In this document: piece after piece, positions 1 to 6,164 of the stretch | Layout of the letters: every line of letters begins with the position of its first letter | Numbering within the stretch: the stretch's first letter is position 1 | Source of the DNA: Oscillospiraceae bacterium | GTDB taxonomy: Bacteria > Bacillota > Clostridia > Oscillospirales > Oscillospiraceae | NCBI GenBank assembly: GCA_020025295.1 | Contig: JAHHSJ010000048.1 | Span: 1-15,607, forward strand | Direction of reading: 5' to 3' | DNA: 15,607 bases | The notes under the pieces: model-generated | The model's database searches: none | What the model was told of the DNA's origin: nothing | Seen by the model: only the letters and a program-made list of their open reading frames with translations | Program-made: the position numbers and the translations under genes

Positions 1-71
1 TGGTAGACGTAGTGGACTCAAAATCCACCGCCAGCGATGGCGTACCGGTTCGAGTCCGGTCACCGGTACCA
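1..71 (+). tRNA. tRNA-Leu (anticodon CAA), 5' end cut by the window
   Basis: The window opens inside the D-loop (GGTAGAC). The anticodon stem GTGGA/TCCAC encloses the loop CTCAAAA, giving anticodon CAA for UUG leucine codons. A long variable arm (about CGCCAGCGATGGCG) marks a class II tRNA. The T-arm GGTTCGAGTCC follows, then the 3' acceptor strand CACCGGT, discriminator A and an encoded CCA at 69-71. The 5' acceptor strand and part of the D-arm lie outside the window. A terminator palindrome starts at the last A of the CCA. Confidence 0.95.
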
Positions 72-118
72 AAAAGAAAGAAACCGAAACGCAGCTGCGT
101 TTCGGTTTCTTTCTTTTT
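71..118 (+). terminator. Perfect 48-nt palindrome, terminator of the tRNA-Leu transcript
   Basis: Every base from 71 to 94 pairs with 95 to 118. The core is CCGAAACGCAGCTGCGTTTCGG, with flanking A/G-rich and T/C-rich arms. On the + strand the 3' arm ends in a pyrimidine tract (TTTCTTTCTTTTTCT), which suits intrinsic termination right after the tRNA. Being symmetrical, it could also stop leftward transcription that passes the yitT terminator. Confidence 0.85.
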
Positions 119-123
119 CTCAC

Positions 124-160
124 AAAAACGCTCCCTTTTTCGGAAAAGGGAGCGTTTTTT
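124..160 (-). terminator. Terminator of the yitT-family gene (bidirectional)
   Basis: A 16-bp stem (124-139 with 144-159, core ACGCTCCC/GGGAGCGT) has a TCGG tetraloop. It is flanked by an A-run on the left and a T-run on the right, so it can act on both strands. It lies just past the stop codon of the leftward gene. Confidence 0.85.
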
Positions 161-168
161 CAACTAAT

Positions 169-1032
169 TTAGAGCGAGTCCCGAGAATAACGGGCAAAGC
201 CGTCACCCAGCACCTGATGGCTCTCCTGCAGGATGATAAAGGCATTGGGGTCAATCGTGACCACCAGTTCCTTCAGATCTGCCACCTGCTGGCGCTTGAT
301 GGCCGTCAAAATTACCTTGGTATCTTTACCGCTGTAAGAGCCCTGACCGTAAAGAAAGGTCACGCCCCGGTACAGCTTGGTTCCGATGACTTCCGCCACC
401 TCGTCATACTTGGAAGTGATAATCAAAGCTACCTTGGAGTAGTCAAAGTGATAGACCACAGCGTCTACCAGCTGGGAGCAGCAGAACAAGGTGATGCCGC
501 AATAGAGCAGGGTATTCACATTGTGGAAGGTCACGGCAGTCAGCAGAATGACAACGCCATCAAAGGCCATAAAAATCTTACCCAGCGGCACATGGCGGAA
601 GCGCTGCTTCAGCAGCCGTACGACAATATCCGCTCCACCGGTCGAAGCGCCGGACAAAAACACCAATCCGCTGCCTACGCCGCAGAACAATCCACCGTAC
701 AGTGCGCCCAGCATCGGGTCCGTCTGCACACCGGGCAGAATGGTAAACAGCTCCACAAAGGCGGACAGTGCCACCGAACCGATCAGTGAGCCCACAAAGA
801 ATCTACGGCCCAGTTGCTTCCATCCCACCAAAAACAAAGGGATATTTGCAACCAGCGTCAGAAAACCTACGCTGCCATGTCCTATTACTTCCACCACGAT
901 CATCGCCAGACCACTCAGTCCACCGGCATTCAAATCGTTTGGTATCAAGAACAAATCAAAGCCCAGAGCAAAAATTGCACAGCCACCCACAATTTCAGCA
1001 AGCCAAAGCAAAATTTTCCACTGTCTTTTCAT
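169..1032 (-). CDS. YitT family membrane protein (DUF161 + DUF2179)
   Basis: This 287-aa protein has the usual length and layout of the YitT/YvjA/YqfU family of Firmicutes. Its N-terminal part (about 8-205) contains five or six hydrophobic membrane segments with the family signatures FALGFDLFLIPNDLNAGGLS (21-40) and LSGASTGGADIV (126-137). The C-terminal part (about 220-276) is a soluble DUF2179 domain with YRGVTFLYGQGSYSG. The family's biochemical role is not settled, and transport or metabolite/nucleotide sensing has been proposed. Translation starts at ATG 1032 behind an AAGGGATGG-like site. It follows the AKR/small membrane protein unit on the same strand, with a candidate promoter of its own at 1114-1142, and ends at the hairpin at 124-160. 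Family assignment is firm; function is not. Confidence 0.93.
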   Translation of the reverse strand: MKRQWKILLWLAEIVGGCAIFALGFDLFLIPNDLNAGGLSGLAMIVVEVIGHGSVGFLTLVANIPLFLVGWKQLGRRFFVGSLIGSVALSAFVELFTILPGVQTDPMLGALYGGLFCGVGSGLVFLSGASTGGADIVVRLLKQRFRHVPLGKIFMAFDGVVILLTAVTFHNVNTLLYCGITLFCCSQLVDAVVYHFDYSKVALIITSKYDEVAEVIGTKLYRGVTFLYGQGSYSGKDTKVILTAIKRQQVADLKELVVTIDPNAFIILQESHQVLGDGFARYSRDSL

Positions 1033-1056
1033 GCAACCATCCCTTTCATCCCAGGC

Positions 1057-1089
1057 ACAGGCGACCGGTTTTCACAAAAAGCCGCCTGT
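1057..1089 (-). other. Inverted repeat in the yitT leader
   Basis: ACAGGCG at 1057-1063 is perfectly complementary to CGCCTGT at 1083-1089. The spacer can pair further (ACCGG.TTTT with AAAA.GCC). It lies between the candidate promoter and the yitT start, in the expected leader RNA. There is no T-tract on the leftward side, so it is not an obvious terminator of the upstream gene. Confidence 0.45.
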
Positions 1090-1113
1090 CACCGTCAAAA
1101 TTCACATTTGCTC

Positions 1114-1142
1114 ATTGTATCACAACTCTTCTTTCTCAACAA
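1114..1142 (-). promoter_or_regulatory. Candidate sigma-A promoter of the yitT-family gene
   Basis: Read on the minus strand, TTGTTG (1137-1142), a 17-bp spacer and TACAAT (1114-1119) are present. An upstream TGA makes an extended -10. It overlaps the last codons of the small membrane protein gene. The start point would be near 1107, giving a leader of about 75 nt. Confidence 0.6.
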
Positions 1143-1527
1143 GCAAATTCTTACATTCTTTCCCATTTTTTGTAGAAAATCGACTCCAAACATGGCCGAT
1201 CACCAACCCCACTACACCGGGCACAAAGGTCAGCAGCAGGAAAATCGGCTCCCATGCGTTAAACACCGCAATCGGCAGCATCCAGGACAGGAGCGAATAA
1301 AGCATCGGGGCAAGCCATTTTCGCTTTCCCTTGCCGTAACCCACATAAACGCAGCTGACGAGAGCAAACAACGGCTGGACCACATAAAAGGCCAGCAAAG
1401 CGTACCCCATGACATCCGTTGGTTCGATAAAAAAGTTCCAGATGTAAAAGCCAACCCAAAGTACGGCAAAGATCGGCAAGGTACAGACAAACGGATAGGA
1501 TTCTCCCAAGCGTTGTTTCAGTTTCAT
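1120..1527 (-). CDS. Small four-helix membrane protein of unknown function
   Basis: I do not recognise the family of this 135-aa protein. Four hydrophobic segments are visible at about 11-34, 40-63, 71-90 and 93-114. A basic cytoplasmic-looking loop (GKGKRKW, 65-71) joins segments 2 and 3, and the tail is charged (NGKECKNLLVEKEEL). The start ATG at 1527 has a strong AAAAAAGGAGG site (1535-1540) with seven bases of spacing. It begins 16 bp after the stop of the iron-sulfur aldo/keto reductase, so the two are almost certainly co-transcribed. It could serve that enzyme as a membrane partner, but nothing in the sequence shows this. No cofactor motif is visible. Confidence 0.8.
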   Translation of the reverse strand: MKLKQRLGESYPFVCTLPIFAVLWVGFYIWNFFIEPTDVMGYALLAFYVVQPLFALVSCVYVGYGKGKRKWLAPMLYSLLSWMLPIAVFNAWEPIFLLLTFVPGVVGLVIGHVWSRFSTKNGKECKNLLVEKEEL

Positions 1528-1543
1528 GTAGCTTCCTCCTTTT

Positions 1544-2590
1544 TTATCCGGCCAGACGCTTCAGCAGCTGAATCACCGGCAGATGCTGTGGGCAAACGCC
1601 TTCGCACTGTCCACACGCCACACAGGTGTCCGCCAAGTCCTCATCCACCCAGCGTCCTTCGTTTTTCGCCTTGAACAAATCCGGTATGGGAATCTGCATG
1701 GGACAGCCGTCCACGCAGTAGCGGCAATCGGTACAGGGAATTCGCTCTGCCGTTCGGATGATGTCCTTTACCTGCTCCAAAGCGGCGAGTTCCGTCTCAT
1801 TCAGCGGGACAAACGCATCCATCGTGCGGAGGTTATCCTCCATCTGCGCCCGATCGCTCATGCCGCTGAGCACCATCGCCACGCCCTCAAGGGATGCGGC
1901 AAAACGGATGGCATAGCTGGCATCACTGGCATCGCCAAACTGTTTCAACAATGCCGAACCCTCCGGCGGCAGCACAGCCAGCGTTCCGCCTTTTACCGGC
2001 TCCATCACCAGCACCGGCTTTCCGAATTTACGGCACACCTCATAACAGCCCCGGCTCTGTACATTCGGGTTGTCCCAGTCCAGATAGTTCATCTGGATCT
2101 GAACCATCTCGACCTCCGGCCAAGCGGTCAGGATTTCCTCCAGCATCTCCGGGGTATCGTGAAAAGAAATGCCGATATGGCGGATTTTTCCTTCTTCCTT
2201 GAGCTGCTTCACCACAGAAAAGGCATTGCAGCGCAGGGCCTTATCAAACCACTTTCGGTTCATAGAGTGCATCAGGTATCCGTCAAAATAGGTCACACCG
2301 CAATCTTCCAGCTGGGACTGGAAGAAAGGACGAATGTCCTCCTCCCGATCGTAGAGCGGCCCGGTCAGCTTATACACAAGAAAAAAGGACTCCCGGGGAT
2401 ACCGCTCCACCAAAGCGGTCCGGATGGCCCGCTCACTCTGGCCGGAAAGGTAAATACGGGCCGTGTCAAAGTAGCAGAAGCCGGCCTCCATGTACCGATC
2501 CACCATGTTTTGGAACTGCTCCAGATCCACTTCTCCGTCCTTGCCGCCAATCATTGGCAGACGCATACATCCAAACCCCAGTCTTTTCAT
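1544..2590 (-). CDS. Aldo/keto reductase with C-terminal double 4Fe-4S ferredoxin-like domain
   Basis: This 348-aa protein begins with an aldo/keto reductase barrel (about 1-270). The catalytic tetrad is visible as Asp42 and Tyr47 (FDTARIY), Lys74 (LVYKL) and His108 (YLMHSM). The C-terminus carries two ferredoxin-type motifs, Cys286-289-292-296P (CTDCRYCVDGCP) and Cys323-326-329-333P (CVACGQCEGVCP), each able to hold a 4Fe-4S cluster. This fusion is common in anaerobic clostridia, where reduction is thought to be tied to ferredoxin-like electron transfer; the substrate is unknown. The ATG at 2590 is preceded directly by a GTG (2593), and the weak upstream site GGTGAG fits either. A good promoter lies at 2680-2707. 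It forms an operon with the small membrane gene 16 bp downstream. Confidence 0.93.
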   Translation of the reverse strand: MKRLGFGCMRLPMIGGKDGEVDLEQFQNMVDRYMEAGFCYFDTARIYLSGQSERAIRTALVERYPRESFFLVYKLTGPLYDREEDIRPFFQSQLEDCGVTYFDGYLMHSMNRKWFDKALRCNAFSVVKQLKEEGKIRHIGISFHDTPEMLEEILTAWPEVEMVQIQMNYLDWDNPNVQSRGCYEVCRKFGKPVLVMEPVKGGTLAVLPPEGSALLKQFGDASDASYAIRFAASLEGVAMVLSGMSDRAQMEDNLRTMDAFVPLNETELAALEQVKDIIRTAERIPCTDCRYCVDGCPMQIPIPDLFKAKNEGRWVDEDLADTCVACGQCEGVCPQHLPVIQLLKRLAG

Positions 2591-2679
2591 CACTGTCCGC
2601 TCACCGCCCTTATATCAATCTATGTAAAGTAAAATCGGTTTGCACTGTTTTCCAAGGAACAAATCCTATCCCAGAATCT

Positions 2680-2707
2680 ATTATACCTGTTTTTTCTCTT
2701 TTTTCAA
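2680..2707 (-). promoter_or_regulatory. Sigma-A promoter of the aldo/keto reductase operon
   Basis: On the minus strand TTGAAA (2702-2707), a 16-bp spacer and TATAAT (2680-2685) are present, with a perfect -10 and A-rich surroundings. The start point would be near 2673, giving a leader of about 80 nt. Apart from this, the stretch 2591-2747 holds only an imperfect small inverted repeat at 2646-2661. Confidence 0.75.
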
Positions 2708-2747
2708 TTGTCTGCTCCCCTGCTTCGACTTCTTTTTTGCAAAGCAG

Positions 2748-2784
2748 AAAACGCCCATGCTCAGACTTTGAGCATGGGCGTTTT
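2748..2784 (-). terminator. Terminator of the ABC importer operon
   Basis: A 16-bp perfect stem (2748-2763 with 2769-2784, core ACGCCCATGCTC) has a five-base loop. The minus-strand arm ends in TTTT followed by CTGCTTTG. It lies 11 bp after the stop of the last transporter gene. Confidence 0.85.
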
Positions 2785-2795
2785 GCGTTCTGTAT

Positions 2796-3530
2796 TTACT
2801 CGGCTGCCGCCAGCAGCTGACGGGTATACGGGTGTTGCGGATGGGCAAACAGCTCATCCACCGTGTTTTGCTCCACGATCACGCCGCCCTTCATCACCAG
2901 CACCCGATGGCACAGCTGATAGACCACATTCAGATCATGACTGATAAAGAGATAGCTGAGCTGGAAATCCTTTTGCAGCTGCACCAGAAGCTGCAAAATC
3001 TGTGCCTGAATCGTCACATCCAGCGCACTCACCGGCTCATCGGCAATCACCAGACCCGGCCGGGTGATGACGGCGCAGGCGATGCTCACCCGCTGCCGCT
3101 GTCCGCCGGACAACTCATGTGGCTTTCGCCCGGCGTACTCAGCTCCCAGGCCGATGCGGTCCAGCATATCCAGCACCGCCGCTTTCCGCTGCTGGGCATT
3201 CAATTTTCCCTGCATCCGAAGGGGCTCTTCCAAAATCCAGCCGATGGTATGGGCCGGATTCAGGCTGCTGTACGGGTCCTGAAACACCATCTGAGGCCGC
3301 TCCGTATGGTGGATGATCTCTCCCTGATAGTCCCGGAGCAGACCAAGCAGGGTACGGCACAGGGTAGTCTTGCCGCAGCCGGACTCACCGACCAAGCCCA
3401 GAATTTCACCCCGGTCAATGTGAAAGCTCACATCGTGCAGCACCTGACGGTGCTGCTGTTTCCGGCGAAACAGCGGCTGGTCATCGGTGTAATAGGCGTT
3501 CAAGCCACGCACTTCCAAAATCGGTTCCAA
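2796..3530 (-). CDS. Peptide/nickel-type ABC transporter ATP-binding protein (DppF/NikE type)
   Basis: This 244-aa nucleotide-binding subunit would sit on the cytoplasmic face of the importer. Visible motifs are Walker A GESGCGKT (48-55), Q-loop Gln84 (VFQDPYSS), signature LSGGQ (140-144), Walker B LVIADE (160-165) and switch His198 (ISHDL). The end HPQHPYTRQLLAA is typical of the Dpp/Opp/Nik group, but the C-terminal extension usual in OppF/DppF (about 310-330 aa) is absent, so its size matches NikE-like proteins. The start is a TTG at 3530: the ABC domain begins at once (LEVRGL), no upstream ATG exists, and a GGGGAGGGG purine run precedes it. It is the last gene of the operon, 14 bp after the other ATPase. 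Confidence 0.92.
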   Translation of the reverse strand: MEPILEVRGLNAYYTDDQPLFRRKQQHRQVLHDVSFHIDRGEILGLVGESGCGKTTLCRTLLGLLRDYQGEIIHHTERPQMVFQDPYSSLNPAHTIGWILEEPLRMQGKLNAQQRKAAVLDMLDRIGLGAEYAGRKPHELSGGQRQRVSIACAVITRPGLVIADEPVSALDVTIQAQILQLLVQLQKDFQLSYLFISHDLNVVYQLCHRVLVMKGGVIVEQNTVDELFAHPQHPYTRQLLAAAE

Positions 3531-3544
3531 CGGCTCCCCTCCCC

Positions 3545-4336
3545 TTAAATCAGCTTATGTTCTCTGGTGGGAATGGCAGCAATCAGCTGCCGGGTATAAT
3601 CATGCTGCGGATGATGGAAGATTTCTTCCACCGCTCCCTCTTCCACAAGGCGTCCCCGCTGCATCACTGCCACACGGCTGCACAGCTTCCGCACCACCTG
3701 AAGGTTATGGCTGATGAACAAAATCGCCATACCGTTCTCCCGATTCAGCTTTTTCAGCAACTCCAGAATCTGCGCCTGAATGGTGACATCCAGTGCTGTG
3801 GTAGGCTCGTCCGCCAGCAGCAGCTTGGGTCGGCTGATGATGGCGGCAGCAATCATCACACGCTGAAGCATACCGCCGGACAGCTGATGAGGGTATTTTT
3901 CATAGACTGCCGCCGGGTCGGGAAGCTCCGCTTCTGCAAGAGCCTCCAAGGCACGCTGTTTGCGCTCTTTCGCCGTCAGTTTTGTATGGATACGCAGGCT
4001 TTCCTCCACCTGAGGGCCAATTTTCATCAAGGGGTCCAGACTGGTCATCGGCTCCTGAAACACCACTGAGATGTCCTTTCCCCGAATCTCCCGCAGCTCC
4101 CGCTCCGAACACTGGAGGACTTCTTTCCCGTCCAGCGTGATGCTGCCGCTGACCGCTGCGCTGCGGTAGGGCAGCAGACCGCTGACACACATAGCCGTTA
4201 CGGTCTTACCGCTGCCGGATTCTCCCACCAGACCCAGAATTTCACCCGGGGCAATGGAAAAGGACACACCATCCACCGCCATCCGCTCTTTGGCGGCCCG
4301 GTGGAAGTGGACCCGAAGGTCCTGCACTTCTAACAT
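3545..4336 (-). CDS. Peptide/nickel-type ABC transporter ATP-binding protein (DppD/NikD type)
   Basis: This 263-aa ATPase (265 aa if begun at ATG 4342) is the partner of the following ATPase. Motifs counted from ATG 4336 are Walker A GESGSGKT (38-45), Q-loop Gln94 (VFQEPMTSLDP), signature LSGGM (152-156), Walker B LLLADE (172-177) and His210 (ISHNL). LSGGM in place of LSGGQ is frequent in the DppD/NikD group. The ATG at 4336 is nine bases from the GGAGG site (4346-4350) and the ATG at 4342 only three, so the shorter form is preferred, though not certain. It lacks the long OppD C-terminal extension, again like NikD. It lies 13-19 bp after permease C. Confidence 0.92.
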   Translation of the reverse strand: MLEVQDLRVHFHRAAKERMAVDGVSFSIAPGEILGLVGESGSGKTVTAMCVSGLLPYRSAAVSGSITLDGKEVLQCSERELREIRGKDISVVFQEPMTSLDPLMKIGPQVEESLRIHTKLTAKERKQRALEALAEAELPDPAAVYEKYPHQLSGGMLQRVMIAAAIISRPKLLLADEPTTALDVTIQAQILELLKKLNRENGMAILFISHNLQVVRKLCSRVAVMQRGRLVEEGAVEEIFHHPQHDYTRQLIAAIPTREHKLI

Positions 4337-4355
4337 AGACATCGCCCTCCCCCTC

Positions 4356-5162
4356 TCACTGCCGGCGGCTGGTCTGCTGCAAGCCTTCGCTGAGCAGGCT
4401 GAAGCCCAGAATCAAAACGACAATGGCGCCGCCCACGCTCAGTGCATACCAAGGGGCGCTGTTGAGATAGGTCTGGCTCTCGCTCAGCATGGAACCGAGG
4501 CTGGCCTGAGGCGGCTGGATTCCGATGCCCAAGAAGCTCATGCTGGCTTCGCTCAGCACCGCATTATTAAATCCGATGGTCACCGCAGGAAGCAGCACCG
4601 GCAGCGTGTTGGGCAGGATATGTCGGAACATGATACGAAAATCGCCGACTCCCATCAACTTGGCGCTTTTGATGTAGTTCAGGTTACGGCACCGGGCAAA
4701 CTCCCCTCGGACAATACGAGCAAAGCTGGGGATGAACAGCACGCCCAGAGCCAAAATAATGTTATAGGTACCGCCGCCCACCACGCTGATGATGACCAGC
4801 GCCAGCAGAATGGCCGGAAATGCTGTGATGGAGTCACAGATGCGGGTCAGGATCAAATCCGGAATACCGCCGTAGTAGCCACACAAACTGCCGATGAGGA
4901 TTCCGAACACGCAGCCGATCACCACCACGCAGACGGCAATCAAAAAGCTGGTTCCAGCTCCCTCCAGAATACGACTGAAAATGTCCCGTCCAAACTGATC
5001 CGTACCCAGCAGATGGGCAAGGCCGGGGCGCTGGCACTTGGCAGAAGCATCCATGGCAGTGGTGGAATAGGGTGTCCAGACGAAGCCCAGCAAAATGAGA
5101 GCCACCATCAGTCCGGAGATGGCTCCGCCGATATAGAAAAATGGATTTCTCTTTTGTTTCAT
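4356..5162 (-). CDS. Peptide/nickel-type ABC transporter permease (DppC/NikC type)
   Basis: This 268-aa inner-membrane permease has an N-terminal helix (about 10-30), the hallmark LLGTDQFGRDIFSRILEGA of the DppC/OppC/NikC branch, then a BPD_transp_1 core of about five helices. The cytoplasmic EAA loop that docks the ATPases is seen as KLMGVGDFRIMFRHILPN, followed by EASMSFLGIG and PPQASLGSML, both conserved in this branch. ATG at 5162 is preferred to the adjacent GTG at 5165, since a GAGAGGGA site lies seven to eight bases upstream of it. It starts 15 bp after the permease B stop and pairs with it as the membrane channel. Confidence 0.92.
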   Translation of the reverse strand: MKQKRNPFFYIGGAISGLMVALILLGFVWTPYSTTAMDASAKCQRPGLAHLLGTDQFGRDIFSRILEGAGTSFLIAVCVVVIGCVFGILIGSLCGYYGGIPDLILTRICDSITAFPAILLALVIISVVGGGTYNIILALGVLFIPSFARIVRGEFARCRNLNYIKSAKLMGVGDFRIMFRHILPNTLPVLLPAVTIGFNNAVLSEASMSFLGIGIQPPQASLGSMLSESQTYLNSAPWYALSVGGAIVVLILGFSLLSEGLQQTSRRQ

Positions 5163-5177
5163 CACATTTTCCCTCTC

Positions 5178-6119
5178 TCAGCGCATCCGAATCCGGGGGT
5201 CCACCAGCTGATACAGCAGGTCGGCCACAAAGTTGACGAGCACGATCCATGCCGCCATAATCACCACGATGGCCTGCACCACCGGGAAATCCCGGTTGCC
5301 GATGCTGGCCAGCAGCAGCCGCCCCACGCCGGGGATGGTAAACACCTGTTCAATGACGATGGTACCGGTCATGATTTCCGCCGCAGATACGGCGAGGAAG
5401 GCAATCGTGGGCACCAGAGCATTCCGAAGCACATGACGGCGCATCATCAGGCCGCGAGATGCGCCTCTGCTCCAGGAGGTGCGGACATAATCCTGTCCCG
5501 ACTCCGCCAGAATCGCACCCCGGAGCATTTTCACCGTCATGGCAATGCGGGGAATGGCAATCGATAAGGCTGGGAACACCAGATAGCCCAAACAGCCGCT
5601 CCAGCTTTCCGTATAGGACACGAAATTGCCCGGAACAAACAGCTTGAAGGTGAGTCCAAAGACAAAGCAGGCCAAAATGCCCACAAAGAACGCAGGGACG
5701 CTCATAATGATCTGATCCACCGCCGTAATGACCTGCTCCAGCCAGCGGCTGCGGACACTGCCGGCCAGCACACCCAGCGGCAGTGAAATCACCACAGTAA
5801 ATGCAAAGGACAGCACCGTCAGCAGCGCCGTAATGGGCAGCTTATCGGCGAGCATCTCGCTCACCGGCAGATGGTAGCTGTAACTCATACCGAAGTTTCC
5901 CTGCAAAAAGGCGGTCAGCCAGTTCCAGTACCGCACAAAAAACGGAAGATCCAATCCAAGCTCGGACCGAAGCGCCGCAATTGCCTCCGGCGTTGCTTCG
6001 GTGCCCAGCATCTTCGTGGTGGGATCTCCCGGAATAATCTGAAACGCAAGGAAGGCAAGAAATGATACGATGAACAATGTAATAATGAGAGTGGCCAGCT
6101 TTTTCGCTATGGTTTTCAC
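5178..6119 (-). CDS. Peptide/nickel-type ABC transporter permease (DppB/NikB type)
   Basis: This 313-aa protein has the usual DppB/NikB length. It has an N-terminal helix (about 8-28) followed by IIPGDP, a periplasmic-side loop with LGLDLPFFVRYWNWL and GNFGMSY, and then five more helices. The EAA region is SRGASRGLMMRRHVLRNALVP, shown in two parts: SRGASRGLMM and RRHVLRNALVP. The family C-terminal block VIEQVFTIPGVGRLL...ADLLYQLVDPRIR is intact. Its start codon is GTG (6117-6119), with a good AAGGAAGG site about eight bases upstream and no better ATG. It lies 45 bp after the binding-protein gene. Confidence 0.92.
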   Translation of the reverse strand: MKTIAKKLATLIITLFIVSFLAFLAFQIIPGDPTTKMLGTEATPEAIAALRSELGLDLPFFVRYWNWLTAFLQGNFGMSYSYHLPVSEMLADKLPITALLTVLSFAFTVVISLPLGVLAGSVRSRWLEQVITAVDQIIMSVPAFFVGILACFVFGLTFKLFVPGNFVSYTESWSGCLGYLVFPALSIAIPRIAMTVKMLRGAILAESGQDYVRTSWSRGASRGLMMRRHVLRNALVPTIAFLAVSAAEIMTGTIVIEQVFTIPGVGRLLLASIGNRDFPVVQAIVVIMAAWIVLVNFVADLLYQLVDPRIRMR

Positions 6120-6164
6120 ACTTCTCGCCTTCCTTTCTGTTAATTTCGGTTCTTACTCCGCCCC

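Noticed and set aside
37..789. A 250-codon + strand frame starting inside the tRNA.
   Set aside because: It runs through the tRNA and two terminators and is antisense to the yitT-family gene. No protein features are visible.
4254..5567. A 437-codon open frame on the + strand across the permease genes, and similarly long frames opposite other genes (6168-7463 +, 8039-9208 -, 11632-12840 -, 1583-2632 +, 14024-14896 -).
   Set aside because: They lie opposite well-recognised genes with intact family motifs. Their translations are rich in His/Gln/Gly typical of shadow frames, and they show no domain, sensible start or ribosome site.
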